A stretch of DNA of 64,000 nt from Rhodeus uyekii (GCA_037043235.1 JAWRVZ010000042.1:3544001-3608000); one strand, 5' to 3'. Positions 36,774-49,818 are shown, counted from the first letter of the stretch. The notes: generated from the letters alone by a model not told the origin. Made by a program: numbers and translations.

Positions 36774-38275
36774 GTTGCGTATGTAACCCTGGTTCCCTGA
36801 AGGGGAACGAGACGCTGCGTCAAAGTGCTAGGGGAAATACTCTGATGGCAGTCAAGTGAAGATGTGTGCAACAAACGAGAGACGAACTCGTGTGACTGCG
36901 CGTTGCGGGTCAGTGACGTCATGAACAGCATAAGAGCATGCCAAAACGCGGAAGCGCCAGCTAGAGAATGTGCGAAGCAGGTCCGAAGGCGCAAGGAGCT
37001 GAGACAGAGACGCAGCGTCTTGTTCCCCTTCAAGGAACTAGGGTTACATACCTTTCATGGGAACTCGAGCTGCATCAAATCGCTAGGGGAATGCAATACC
37101 ATCGCCACCTCAGTGACGCCGGCCTACGGGTGTATCCCAGCTCACTGAAAGAGCACAGGTACCCTGGTCTGTGCAGCAGGCCTCAGCCTGAGTGTGCCAC
37201 GGAGGAAACGAGTAACTAGGGGGTCCCTGTCCAAGGACACCCCACCCAGAGGAGGTACGTGGTAAGCCGCTATGGCAGCCACATAAACCTTCAGGGTGGA
37301 AGGGGACCACCCTGCCGTGAATCTTTCCTGCAGGAACTTCAGCACTTTGCCAATCTGACAGGTTACTGGGTTCACCTGCCTTTCACTACACCAGGAAGTG
37401 AAGGCCTTCCACTTCAAGGCGTAAAGTTTCCTCATGGAGGGAGCTCTGGACTGGGGGATGGTCTCCACAACCTCGTTTGTCCCTCCTGATCGGAATCTCC
37501 CAGGGGACTCCGTCGAGGAGAGACACCAAGTCCGAGAACCAGATTCTGCTGGGCCAGTGGGGAGCCACCAGCGTGAGACGGACCCCGTCCCAACGAACTT
37601 TGGCCAGAACTTCCGGGAGCAGCGTGATCGGGGGAAAGACATACAGGCGTAAGGGATACTCCCCATGCAGGATTCTTACACATGCTCAGGGTGCGTAGAC
37701 ATCGCCTCGTCACCCGTAATGTGCAAAGTGGGTTGCCCCTTGGGGAGAACCCCCTGGTTTTGAGCCACCACTGCAGGGGTCTCATGTACAGCAGGAATGA
37801 TAGGCCGAACGCAAGTACCCGATACTGGTACGCCTTCCCCCCAAAGGCGAACCGGAGGTACTTCCTGTGTTGTGGAAGGATGGAGATATGAAAGTATGCA
37901 TCTTTGAGGTTGATCGTGATGAACCAGTCCTCGGACATGATCTGCGTCACGATCTGTTTGAGTATCAGCATTTTGAATTTGAAACGCTTGACTGTGCAAT
38001 TTAGAAGACGCAAATCCAGGATGGGCCGCAACCCTCCATCCTTCTTTGGAACTATGAAGTACCGGCTGTAGAAACCGGACTGACTGTCTGCGAGAGGTAC
38101 ATACTCGATGGCCTCCTTCCACAGTAGAGTGCTTACTTCTTGTTCCATAACCAGAGCCTGCTGGGGGTCTACTAGTGATGGTTGGAGTGGAGGTTGTGGT
38201 GAAGCCTCAAACTGAATAGCATACCCGAAGGTTACCGTTGCACAGGACCCATTGAGAGATGCCCGGCCTGGGACT
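36774..38275 (-). mobile_element. DIRS-type retrotransposon relic, copy 1
   Basis: On the minus strand a reverse-transcriptase segment (38262 to about 37700) contains GFYSRYFIVPKKDGGLRPIL, DWFITINLKDAYFHI and LRFAFGGKAYQYRVLAFGLS, the DIRS RT blocks 1-4. The YxDD block is missing. The reading jumps to RGFSPRGNP of the RNase H connection, then to the tyrosine-recombinase N-terminal region (SRAPSMRKLYALKWKAFTSW, near 37440-37500). The terminal region 36774-37065 has an inverted pair: 'gtaaccctggttccctga' near 36782 and its complement near 37030-37055. Several frames are broken, so the element is defective. Confidence 0.8.
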
Positions 38276-40204
38276 CTACCGCTTGTCGAGAACAGTTTTA
38301 TGGTGCCAGCTAATCACCTCACCAATACAGACCATATTAACCCTCACACACAGATTCACAGCTTCTCCAAGGCTGAACTCGGCTCAGGCTCCAACTATCA
38401 ACCAAAAAAGTACATAAAACATTCTGATAACATGTTCTGTCTGGTGAGATGTGAAGACCATATTCATCCTTACTCCATGAAAAATTACAGAAAAGTAAAG
38501 AAAGGCTTTAACAATCCCTAACTTAATTATAAATCACTCTTTACAAATCATTATAATAAGAAAAGGAAAAGAGCATATGAAAAATAAGACAAAGAAAAGA
38601 ATAAAGGTATAAATAAGAAAAATAAAATAATATATATACAAGCGGCAATGGATTTCCAAATCGGATCATTCAGCAGCCCGAGCATAGCCCTAAACCGAGA
38701 ATGAGCAAACACTCCTCCCGTGTGCTCACAACAAGGACAAACACACAGGCCATGAATGTCTAAACCAAGTTTTGGATCGGACATCATAACCCGCAGTAAC
38801 TCTGCTCTAAAAAACGTCATCAATACATAAATATACCACCTAAACAGCCTAAAAAATGTCATACAAATGAATAAATGGGCATACAAATGACAAGAAATTT
38901 CATTAAAAAAGTGTATTTCGTGGATAGACATCAGTTCATGCACACAGGCTAAACACTAGGCCACAGCTCCAAACATAATGTGCAACATGAGATTTTTTAG
39001 GTTCAAAAGCAAAATTGAATACGTCATTAGCGCTCACTTACATTGACAGTGATTTGTTGTGACAACCTGAAGTCATTCATTTTAAAATAAAAGTTGATAT
39101 CTATTAGATAGAGTGAGCGCCATGAACCATTGCCAATGTGAAATAGTTTATGCAAATACAAAACCTTATGCAAATATGCAGTAATGTGATGCAGCAAATA
39201 CCTATGGGAGTCCAGAGAGTGATTTACCATCTGATACTGGTGGATACTGCAGTCAAGTAATATCTACCAGAAACCGACAGCACATACCTCCAATGAATAA
39301 ATTCCTCTATAAACACAGTTCACCTCTATCGTGGCCTGTAGAATTCTCTCTGCACCATCTGTCCTGCACAAATGAACTGTGATCATGGTGGCTTCAGTGC
39401 TGTCTAAAGTAAAGTTTGCTTGAGGATACTAATAAACAGGTGATTTAACTTTTCCAAAGTTCATCAAAAAAGCCACTTGGCAAAGAGCTTCAGCCATCTG
39501 TAAACATCTGAATAGAGAGCCATGCTGCCATCACCCATAATCCCATGTGATCCATTTGTGCTATTCTGTATTTCAGTATTGCACAAAGGATTCAATGAAA
39601 CACCATTTCCAAAAAGGTATTGTATTTAACATTCATGTGCATAACTCTGGGAAATCAAACTGTTTCGTCCCTTAATATTAATTCCAGTGGCAGCAACAGC
39701 ATAAATGGAACATGATTTGATTTGAATAATTTATCAGCTACTCTTGGAATCAACTGAATGGCTGACAATATCCAAATTCTTTCTCAATGCTAGACTCCGG
39801 TTTTATTTTCCCAATTTTATTTTAAGGGGGTGCTGTTTTTAGTTTTAGCAATATTTTTAACAAGAAATTGTCCAACCCCAAATGAATATTCTCTCATACT
39901 TTCTCAACTTCTATGGTTTTCTTTCTTTTCTATATAATATAATTTGAAGAATTAATTTTGTCCGTATTATGAAAGTCAGTACAGCCCAAAACTTTCAAGG
40001 TGCAAAAAGAATATAAAGCTTTATAATGAGTTTATCAATACAGTACAATTTTTCTGCAATATTATTAGTGTTCTAAATAGACAAAATCCTTTAATGCACA
40101 CATAGAAATGTAATTCTTACTTACAGAAGCTACAAATATGGCAACACAAACTAAAGCTGCAGTCAAATTAGCAAATTCTTGCTAATAAAAAAGGTTAATT
40201 GTCT
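38276..40204. other. Intergenic DNA, no gene recognised
   Basis: No ORF could be supported and no repeat family was recognised. The 130-codon minus frame at 38551-38943 is rich in Phe and Leu from A/T runs and shows no domain. Confidence 0.55.
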
Positions 40205-42860
40205 ATTGTCAAGTCAAGTCACCTTTATTTATATAGCGCTTTTTACAATGTAGATTGTTTCAAAGCAGCTTTACAGGAAAACAATATAAACAAAGTTTGT
40301 TTGGCTGAACAGAAGCCCCAACAGAGCAGGCGAATCAATACAATTGATGAATTTTAAGTGTTAAGTTTCCCCAACTGAGCAAGCCATAGGCGACAGCGGC
40401 AAGGAACCAAAACTCCGGCAGGTGACGTAACGAATGAAGAATAGAATGGAGAAAAAACCTTGGGAGAAACCAGGCTCAGTTGGGGGACCAGTTCTCCTCT
40501 GGCCAACAGCCAAACCGTGCATGATTATTATACAACAATTCAAGTCAAATATGAAGTCCAATTTGGTCCGGTTAGAGATGGGTTCATGATCGTCACAGGT
40601 GAGGGTCCAGTAGAGTCACGGTCTCCGCAGACACCCCAGGGCAGTGCTGTGCTCGTGTCCAGGTCCTTCATCTGATCTGGATACGGCCCGGATCCAGCTG
40701 CCCACGGTAACCTCGGAATAAACAGAGACCAATATCAGCGTAGATGCCATTCTTCTTCTGATGTATCGAGTACATCAGGTGTTATGGGAATGTTCCCGGT
40801 TCCGGCTTATCTAAATTATGCAGCCTAACAATCATTTTACATGATTTGGATTAAAAATGTATGTATAATGTGTTATGTGTATGCCAGGTTGAAAAGATGT
40901 GTTTTTAGTCTACATTTAAACTGACAGAGTGTGTCTGCTTCCCGAACTGTAATAGGAAGACTGTTCCAGAGTTTAGGAGCTAAATAGGAAAAGGATCGCC
41001 CCCCAGCAGTTGACTTTGATATTCTAGGTATTATAAGCTGGTCAGTATTTTGGGATCGCAATAGACGTGAAGGACTATAATGTGTTAAGAGATCGCTCAA
41101 GTACTGTGGAGCTAAACCATTTAATGCTTTGTAAGTAATTAGCAAGATTTTAAAATGTATTCGGTGTTTAATAGGAAGCCAGTGCAGGTTTGACAGAACT
41201 GGGCTAATATGCTCATACTTCCTGGTTCTAGTAAGAACTCGAGCTGCTGCATTCTGGACCAGCTGGAATTTGTTTATTAAGCGTGCAGAGCAACCACCTA
41301 GTAAAGCATTACAATAATCTAGCCTTGAATTCATGAACGCATGAACTAACTTTTCCGCATTTGTCTTAGCATATGTCGCAATTTAGATATATTTTTAAGA
41401 TGGAAGAACGCCGTTTTACAGATGCTAGAAACATGGCTTTCAAATGAAAGATTGGTATCAAAGAGCACACCCAGGTTTCTAACTGACGACGAAGACTTGA
41501 CAGAGCAGCCATCGAGTGTTAGGCAGTAGTCTAGATTAATATGTGCCGAACTTTTTGGTCTAATAATTAGAATCTCTGTTTTTTCAGAATTTAGCAGTAG
41601 AAAGTTATTAGTCATCCAATTTTTTATATCGGTTATGCATTCTGTTAATTTAGTGAATTTGTTCGTTTCATCAGGATGAGAAGAAATATAGAGCTGAGTA
41701 TCATCAGCGTAACAATGAAAGCTAATGCCATGCTTCCTAATAACTGCACCCAAAGGAAGCATGTACAGGGTGAAAAGCAATGGTCCTAGTACTGAACCTT
41801 GAGGAACTCCATACTGAACCCGTGACCGATATGACATCTCCTCATTTAGTGCTACAAACTGATAACGCTCAGATAAGTATGACTTGAACCAGGCTAATGC
41901 AACTCCATTAATGCCAACATAATTTTCAAGTCTATTCAGAAGGATTTTGTGGTCAATTGTATCAAATGCAGCACTAAGGTCCAGTAACACTAACAGAGAG
42001 ATACAACCACGATCGGATGATAAGAGCAAATCATTTGTAACTCTAATGAGAGCAGTCTCAGTACTATGATATGGTCTAAATCCTGACTGGAAATCCTCGT
42101 AGATGCTGTTTCTTTCTAGAAAGGAACATAGTTGTAAAGATATTGCCTTTTCTAGAATCTTTGACAAGAAAGGTAGATTCGATATCGGCCTGTAATTAAC
42201 TAATTCTGTAGGATCAAGTTGTGTTTTTTTAATAAGCGGTTTAATTACAGCCAGCTTAAAGGTTTTTGGTACGTATCCTAATGACAAAGAAGAATTAATA
42301 ATATTAAGAATAGGATCTATGATTTCTGGAAGCATCTCTTTCAGTAGCTTAGTCGGTATTGGGTCTAGCATACATGTTGTTGATTTTGATGATTTAACGA
42401 GTTTAGACAATTCTTCCTCCCCAATAGCAATGAAAGATTGGTATTTTTCTTCAGGGACACTAAAATGTACTGTATTTTGGAATATCGTAGTAGATTGTTG
42501 CATGTTTATTATTTTCTAATATTATTAATTTTGCAAGTAAAGAAGTCCATGAAGTCATTAGTGCTGTGCTGATTTAAAGCATCTGGGGTTGAGGCTTTAT
42601 TTCTTGTTAATTTAGTCACTGTATCAAATAAATACCTAGGGTTGTATTTGTTTTCTTCTAAGAGGGTAGAAAAGTAAGTAGATCTAGCTGATCTTAGGCT
42701 ATTGTCAATATTGTAGCATTGTAAAAAGGACAGCTCACACATAAGTCACTTTCAAACCAAGCAGCTTTCTTTTCTTCTGACAAATCCTGTTGCAGAATTT
42801 TTTCTTCAGCACATGTAATTCCAGACCACTTGAATTCCAATTGAAACACCTATAAGACAC
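40205..42860 (-). mobile_element. L2-type LINE, 5'-truncated
   Basis: The minus strand carries the reverse-transcriptase and C-terminal region followed by a 3' part ending in 'taaaggtgacttgacttgac' near 40205. The phrase 'tttatttatatagcgctttt' near the 3' end is common in fish L2-like repeats. The endonuclease domain is absent, consistent with the 5' truncation usual in target-primed reverse transcription. A precise target duplication was not found. Confidence 0.85.
40873..42742 (-). pseudogene. L2-type reverse transcriptase (ORF2), frameshifted
   Basis: The long frame (42503-41346, 385 codons) contains the RT blocks in order: NYRPISNLPFLSKILEK, QSGFRPYHSTETAL, LDLSAAFDTIDH (motif A), GVPQGSVLGPLLF (motif B) and YADDTQLY (motif C, intact catalytic Asp pair). 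It ends LRQMRKS then stop. Immediately there another frame reads EKLVHAFMNSRLDYCNALLG, the family's expected continuation, so a single-base indel near 41345-41350 separates the halves. The second frame (to 40873) ends with LWNSLPITVREA and KTHLFNLAYT, typical of the L2 C-terminus. A short upstream piece (42742-42509) is linker sequence. Confidence 0.9.
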
Positions 42861-43136
42861 AAAAATACTAAATGCGGCCACACCTTAATGAAAAACTTAT
42901 TTGTTTTGACATGCAACTGATGAAAATTGAGCAAATACATTTTTGTATTATTATTATTATTATTATTAATACATCCAAACCTAAAAGTCTATTTATCATT
43001 CAAAGTGCTTCTGTCTCTTGTAAATCTTATGAACCAAGCAAGACAGTGAATAGATTGTAGCAGTTTCAGTTCATCAGGGCACAGGTGTATGACTCTCTAA
43101 TTAACTAAATCTTCCTGAAAAGTAGAGAATGTCTTT
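42861..43136. other. Spacer between LINE and DIRS relic
   Basis: AT-rich, with a short (ATT)n run near 42947-42970. No gene is seen. Confidence 0.6.
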
Positions 43137-43899
43137 GTTACTAACGTAACCCCCGTTGCCTGAAGGAGGGAACAGAGATATTATGTCGGACTGACGTCAT
43201 GGAGTCTCACCTGGGAGCACAATCACCTCCAAGTTTAACACAACACCCCAATTAACATTGGCTAGTGAGATTTGTATGGATTCCAACCCGGATGGAAAGG
43301 ACAGGACATACTGCAAGGATGGTCAAACTGCTTTTCCTTAAATGTAACATTTCATGGGGAGGAGTGCTTCAGATCTCAATTCCCATTGTTCAGCACGACC
43401 AGTGTTGTTAATGCTGGAGAAGAGTCCAATGAGGGATGCTCCGGAGACCACGCCCTGCCCACAGGGGAGGTAACGTGTGGTGGTTATGTATATGGACTGA
43501 CCCGAAGGGCATTACGACATATGGAAGGTTAGTATGGTAGGTTCTACCTACCCAGGGAGGAACTGTCTACCAGAAGAGACAGGGCAGAGCAGAAATGCCA
43601 AGGGAAAGATATGGATTTACTGAGGCAGAAACCATATCGTGGACCATACACATGTGGGATTACAGAGAGGGAATCTCATCATATTGACATATAGTCCAGT
43701 TCAAGGGGTGATCAACAGGGCGTGCACACGAGCACTGGTCCCAGTATCAAATGCCTCCGCCATTTCTAACCACTGAAGAATGCAGGAGGAACTCAATTGA
43801 GGGTTCGCCAAGCACGGAACTCACCTAAAGAGTACGTAAGTGCTCGTATCCCCCTATTATAGAGGGTATGGTGACACAAGCGGAACACCAAACCTGTTT

Positions 43900-44625
43900 T
43901 CCCATACATTATCTACTTGTTCCCATCACACAGAAAGAAACTGGCTCCACTCTGAGATTGTTAAATATCACGAAAGGTGTAACCCAGCCCACAGTTTTCA
44001 CCCAGCCACCCAGAAGTCCATCAGAAAGGCACCATGCGCCAATGCCCAGGAGGAAGCAACACCCTGAGGGGAGTGAGCCCTCACCCCCATGGAGCATGGC
44101 TTGCCTTGGGACTGGTATGGCATCCACTATCCAGTGGGAAAACCTCTGCTTGGAGAGCCTTTCCTTTCGGCTGGCCTTCAAAACAGACAAAAAGCTGCTC
44201 AGAGCTTCTAAAGCTCTGTGTGCCGTCCATTTAACACGCAGTGCGTGAATGGAACACAGCAATACGAGGGCTAGGACTGCCTCCTCATTGGGTTTGTTCA
44301 CACCTGGTCTCGAAAGGGAGTGGTGGGAACTTTGGCCAGCCCTAGGTCTCAGGAAAACAACAGAAAAGGCTGGCCCATATTCAAGGCATGATTCGTTGAC
44401 CGAAAATGCCTGCAGGTCCCTGACCCTCTTGAAGGATGCAAACGCAGTCCTGAAAGACAAGATTTTGAGCTCAACTGACTTAAGGGGCTCAAAGGCAGCT
44501 CTCTGTAGATTAGCGAGAACTACAGAGAGGTCCCAGGAGGGAAAGAGGTGCGGCCTGGGAGGATTTAAACTCCTGGCGACTCTCAGGAATCTAAAGACCA
44601 GGCTCTAGCTGAAGTGATCATGTCT
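43900..44625 (-). pseudogene. DIRS tyrosine recombinase, C-terminal fragment
   Basis: The minus frame contains RVRDLQAFSVNESCLEYGPA, FLRPRAGQ, LALVLLCSIHALRVKWTAH and SKQRFSHWIVDAI, a run typical of the DIRS recombinase. The C-terminal segment GWVTPFVIFNNLRVEPVS follows. The catalytic Arg-His-Arg-Tyr set cannot be read intact because the region after IVDAI is frameshifted or deleted. It is non-functional. Confidence 0.8.
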
Positions 44626-44639
44626 ACCACCGGCAGGGG

Positions 44640-45396
44640 AAGGCGAATTCATTCATCTGTGTCCCGTCCAGAGTGTCTGCGGCAGATTGGTGCCAGAGTC
44701 ACTCCAGGGAAAGGTGTGACTTATTGGGGAGACAGTCAGCTTCTGGACTGCCGAGAACTGCTGGGCAAAGTCCTCAAAAGTTTCACCGAAGAGGCCGGCC
44801 TGGGTGTTTGGGGTGTTGAGCGAACTTTGTCGGCGTCCTTCATCTCAGCCAGGTCCAACCAGAGATGGCATTACTGGACCACCAGAGTGGACATGGAGGC
44901 CGAGGGCCTGCGCCATGACAATATTGGTCAGTTGCCGTGTACAGCTCTTGCAACAACCCCTGGGCCTTGTGAAGATATTTGAGAGATTTTGCACGATGGA
45001 CCTGCAGGATGGCCATGGAATACAGGTCAGAGGTGGCCTCTGTAAGCCTTAGCAGCTAGGGCTGCTGTTGTCTTACTTGCCTTGGACGGGAGACTAAGAC
45101 AATTTCACCAGATGACAGCACTTTGTGGGCACAAGTGCACCTCAATTCCTCACCATTGAGGGTAGTGAGAGCAGAGGAGGCAGAAGAATGGCTTCGGGCA
45201 GTAAACGTTGCCTTACACGACTTTTTGACTTCCTCATGCACCTCAGGGAAGAAAGACACTGGAGTGGTGCACTGTTGTGAACCACGCGTCCCCAGAAACC
45301 AATCATCCAACTGCATTTGCTCGGACTCGTGTTGAAGAAGGAGAGTCGCGACCGCAATGCCAAAATGGACATCCACAAACACAGATGAAAAGACAT
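44640..45396 (-). pseudogene. DIRS gag fragment
   Basis: The minus strand reads LDDWFLGTRGS, FFPEVHEEVKKSCKATFTAR and SASSALTTLNGEE, and then in other frames pieces such as YSMAILQVHRAKSLKYLHKA. This is the DIRS Gag pattern of fish genomes. The frame shifts more than once, so the product is broken. Confidence 0.75.
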
Positions 45397-45414
45397 TTTG
45401 AAAAAGACGCTGAT

Positions 45415-45536
45415 TGTCCGTTTTGCTCTTTTTGGGAACTACTCAACTGAAACGCGTCCGTTCTGCTCTTTTAGGGAACTGCTCAACTGAAACACGTCTA
45501 TTCTGCTCTTTTAGGGAACTGCTCAACTGAAACATT
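45415..45536. repeat. Three tandem 40-bp repeats
   Basis: Three consecutive units share 'tttagggaactgctcaactg' or a close variant (the first has tttttgggaactactcaact). They sit between the gag fragment and the right terminal repeat of the DIRS relic, which corresponds to its 5' leader on the minus strand. Confidence 0.9.
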
Positions 45537-45872
45537 GAGGAGTTAAATATTGTACTTGCTCCTGTTTGAACCCATATGCCGGGTTGGTCTGACTTGGCAT
45601 GCAAATCTCACTAGCCAGTGTTCATTGGCACGTATTTTCTTAAACTTGGAGGTGATTTTGTCCCCATGCAAGACCCCATGACATCAGTTCAATGAAAATT
45701 CTAACGTGACTGACAGATAGGAAACATTATTTGTACATTTTCAGATGAAAATATAAATAATTATTGCCTGTGCGAATTATGGTGGTTTCCACAATGTTGT
45801 TATGGTGTCTATTTACCCTGTTATTCCCAGTGAAAAGCAAGCGCTAAAGAAATAATTATTTTAAAAGACTTG

Positions 45873-46088
45873 ATCCTGGTTTCACAGATAAGGTTTTAAT
45901 TAAGCCAGGATTAGATCTTAGTTCAATTAGGACATTAAATTAGGTTTTATAAATGTTCCTTAGAAAAAACATGTGCAACTTGTGACAAAACAATGGCACT
46001 GACAAATTGTAAGATATGCCAGTGCAAGTTGTTTTCAGTTAAAACAGCTCAAATGTGCATTTTAGCATGGGACTAGCTGTGAAACATT
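45873..46088. mobile_element. Fish MITE (CCTGGTTTCACAGA family)
   Basis: The left end 'cctggtttcacagataagg' and the right end 'gggactagctgtgaaac' are imperfect inverted repeats. The interior has 'tgacaaaacaatggcactga' and 'cagtgcaagttgttttcagt'. From memory the family is abundant in bony fish. The right end has lost about 10 bp. Confidence 0.7.
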
Positions 46089-49000
46089 TATTATTTTGTC
46101 TACATTTCAAGAAGAGAATTATAATATTCATTGTCACTGATCAGCAAGATGAATAATTGAAAATTAAATTAAACAGATTTGTGAGCACCTTTGCATGTTA
46201 CCTGATTTCCATAAGCGAGTCCTTTAGTGAGTCGGGCAGAGAAAACAACTCATTCTTAATAAATTCCCCCTTAGTGTTAGGCGTTTGTTCAAATCCCAGA
46301 GCAATAGTAACAGTGATGCTTGCTTTCGTAAACAACATTACTGATTCCATTTGACAGAGCAATGCTTAATTTGTTCTTCTTTTTCCACCAAATATAAACA
46401 AGAAACTCTTTGTTTGGCTCTTGTTTCCTTATAATTATCACCACATTCTCTTAGAACTCTCGAATCCAATTTTGCCTTCCCCGATCACACAATGCACACA
46501 CAAAAGCACATGCATACTGGCTGAATGCAGATCTGCTTGGCATTGTAAGCACTGACCACCATCTGTTAACCCCTGGGAAGTATTTGCAGCTTGCTGGAAT
46601 CAATTTGGCTGACATCTTCCCTATGGACTGGTCCATCTCATTTGTTTGTTAGTTTGGTCATTTGTCTTTCCTTTTCAAGTTGGCACGTCGCCATATATTA
46701 CGATTGAGATCAGTTTGCATTTGGTTCAGTTGAGGTGAGAGACGAGTGTCAAGCATTGTTCTTGGAGTGACAGTCCTGCGTATTGTCTACACTAATTTCA
46801 TGAGGTAGGGACATTCTTGTACAGAGCTGTGATGTTTGTCTTGCAAGCTCAGAAAAGGTTTAATTACAAATCCTCTCACAGGAGATGATCCATAGATCTT
46901 TCTAATTCCAAATGAATGTTTCATTTGTCTGTGTCTATCTCACTTTTTCTCAAAGGACGGATGCTTAAATTAAAATGTAAATTAATTATTCAAGATTTGT
47001 TTTGTAATGCAAATGAAATGAGATTCTATTAAATGCAAAACTGTCACATTTGTTTCAATGTGTAAGTCTTCCACATTAGCATTAACCAGGGATGTTCAAT
47101 TTCAGTCCGGTTGCTTCTCTTTGGGCTTTCAGCGATTCAATCTCATTTGCGAGGCCCAACATGTATGAATATAACAGTATCACAGCTTTTACTCCAGTAT
47201 CAAAGGAATATTTTATTCTTCCTGAGTGTGAAACAAAAGATATGTATGATATATCTATACATATAAGATATGACATTCGTCCTTATATGCTTAACTTTTT
47301 TTGTCAACACGCCTGAACATCTGTCCCCTGAAATTTGCCATATTGAAGATTTCATTTCTAACTTCAAAATATGTCTTTTATCCATTTATCTCAAATGTAA
47401 TTTAATTAATTAATTGTAAATAAATTCAAATCAAATGAACATTAAATAGAGTTGCTTTAGACAATACATACAAAAAATGAATAAAATGTTATCATCTATA
47501 GATGAAAAAAGAAAAACAACTACTTGGACATTTGGGTTCTTCATCATTGACCATTTCAGGAGTGTTGTGCAACCCACAGTCAGGCTTGTATCGACTGCAA
47601 AAGTACAAATTCCGGTGGTTGGATGTTTGTCAGGAAACATTTCCCTACATGACCACTCAATTCCTGCTACGTTAATTAGTGTGGACAAAGTGACATCAAT
47701 TATGGGAACGGACCTAATGTCTGCACTTCATAATTAGTCCTGCCTCCTAATGTTCTTCCTGTGCCTGCTTCACCTGTGCCAGTATTTCACTGCACTGTTA
47801 CTTAGTCAACTAAGTTTGAATGTGCAAAAAACTTTGTAAAGTTTGATGAAACCATCAAACCATCATTGTCATGAGCCACTCTCTGCTTTATCAGAAATTA
47901 AATCACTTGCAAGCAGCTTGGGTGATCGAATGATAGATCTTTTCCATTGCCAGATATGGATGAACTACTCTCTGCTTAAAAATCTTCTTCTGTTTTCAAC
48001 CAGTCAGCATTTCTCAAAATGGACTTTTCCATTTTTGTCATGTTCCTTATGGATTGGCTTGCGCTTGCAACATTTCAGAAGATGGTGACAATCATCCTGA
48101 CTGACTTATCAGGGGTTGAAAATTACCTACTAATGGTTGTCTCTACCCAAGAGAATAGACGTTGAGTTGTTGTCTATTACTATAAACTGTGACCGCAACT
48201 GTCGATTAAGGACAACTTCCACTTCCAAGGCTCATCCATTGATTGCACGTTTCTGATAATTGTGTTCAGTTTACATTTGCTGCTTTTGCTTCTTTTTTAG
48301 AAGGAAGGAATGTTCGTCACCAATGTTCCTCTCTCTACAAGCTGTCAGCTAATGGTGATTGTGATAAATTCCAAAAGGGTGAAGAAAGAAGACAGGGTTG
48401 GCTTAGCGATGAACCTGCTAATTATTCACTTCCACAAGTACAAACAAAACAACCAAGTGCTCTGTGCACTCTCAATAAATCCAACACAATATTCTCAGTC
48501 TGGATAGTAGGAGTCCTCAGTACTCTCTCTCTTGTTTCCCATTCCTCTGTGGCTTTTATGCGGTCTCTCCATCGCTAATTACTGCAATAAGACACAGGTG
48601 TTTGTCATTTTGCACTTGACCTACTTTCTCCTACTACAGACCTCACTGAACTAATCCCCCCTCGCCACAGTGATGTAGATGAGTTCAACCATGTGCTCAA
48701 ACACACTGTCCAAAAGGAAAAATGGAAAAAGTACATTGATATAAAGTGGGGTGCTTGCTCTCCTTGTTTGAGGAAAGGCATAAAGTGAGTGTACAGAACC
48801 CCTTGCATGTTCCCAAGAGATATAGAAAGTTACTTTATTTCTAACATCTTGTACAGACAGTCTCAGTGATGGAAAGACATGGAATGCTTCCCGTCTCACA
48901 GCAATTTCATGCACACCAACAACTCCGGCTAAGAGCACTGCTCACAACACACACAATACCAATAGACCTAAATTCAGAAGATTGGTTGGTTAAACGACTA

Positions 49001-49554
49001 TATTGTTAATGTGACTTTGATGTTGTGTTCTATTCTGTTTTTTTTGTTTTGTTTTTACTTTAAAAAAGGGAGTAAAATTTGCATTGATAAGTGAATTTTA
49101 GCCATATTGCAAAATAAAATATATTGCTATTGTTTATGAATTTGTTGGGTTTTAGGTGCATGTTCAGTTGCTTGTGTTTAATTGATGCTTTGCGTTGGAA
49201 AATCATTAATGTCAATCAATGTTAGATTTAGTTTTTATTTTCTCAATTTAGTTTTCAGCAGTTAGATTAATTAAAATACTGTGACTATTCCATTTGCAGT
49301 TCCTAAGCTATTATGTATAGATTAGGATTTCTGTGAACTTGTAGAAATTTTGGTTTGAATGAGAGCAGACTGGGGATTATTCACCGCATGCTGCAGTGCA
49401 GTTCACATGCCATGTGGTGATTCAGAATGTCAGGATGCTCTTGATGGAACACTAAAAACCAGCTATTTTAAGAAGTAGAGCTGTTGTTTTGCCTTTTTTC
49501 AATGTCAGGTGTTGTGCATACCCAGCCGTTTGAAATTGCATTGCTGTATCTTCA
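46089..49554. other. Intergenic DNA, no gene recognised
   Basis: No supported ORF. The open frames (for example 48243-48578 plus and 48651-48938 minus) are short, lack recognisable motifs and do not join into longer products. Base composition is like the rest of the window. Confidence 0.5.
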
Positions 49555-49818
49555 GTGTTCAGATGTGGCTGGGCAGTCACCATCAGATATCTAAAAACTT
49601 CTCTTGAGGAACACATTATTGGCTTTAAACCAGGTTATGGTAAGATCCATGGTAATAGCCCCTACTGTACTAACATGAACACGGGTGAACCACACTGTTG
49701 TTTGCTTTGTTCACTGCTGTACATCCTGCTGATCCAAAGATTTGTTTTCAGACACAACAGCAATTATATCATCAAGTATGCTGATGACTCCACAGTGGTG
49801 GGTCTCATCTATCAATAA
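49555..49818 (+). pseudogene. LINE reverse-transcriptase fragment (Rex1/CR1-like)
   Basis: The translation contains MNTGEPHCCLLCSLLYILLI and IIKYADDSTVVGLI. These fit RT motif B (normally TGAPQGCVLSPLLY) and motif C (FADDTTVVGL) of a fish non-LTR element. The catalytic Asp pair survives, but the invariant PQG is lost, so it is an old relic. The clade is uncertain. Confidence 0.65.

Larger units (their letters stand above)
43137..45705 (-). mobile_element. DIRS-type retrotransposon relic, copy 2 (gag joined to recombinase)
   Basis: Inverted termini bound the element. 'aatcacctccaagttta' and 'ggctagtgagattt' occur near 43220-43275, and their complements near 45585-45660. 'gacgtcatgga' and 'catgacatca' lie further out. 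Between them, on the minus strand, a gag segment is followed directly by a tyrosine-recombinase segment, with the reverse transcriptase deleted. The left end 'gtaacccccgttgcctgaag' resembles the terminal region of the DIRS relic at 36774. Confidence 0.8.

Noticed and set aside
36864..38122. Several overlapping ORFs on both strands around the DIRS relic
   Set aside because: Only the minus-strand reading matches DIRS RT and recombinase. The others are shadows of it.
48243..48938. Possible host exon cluster
   Set aside because: The open frames are short, on opposite strands, without motifs, and do not join across plausible splice sites.
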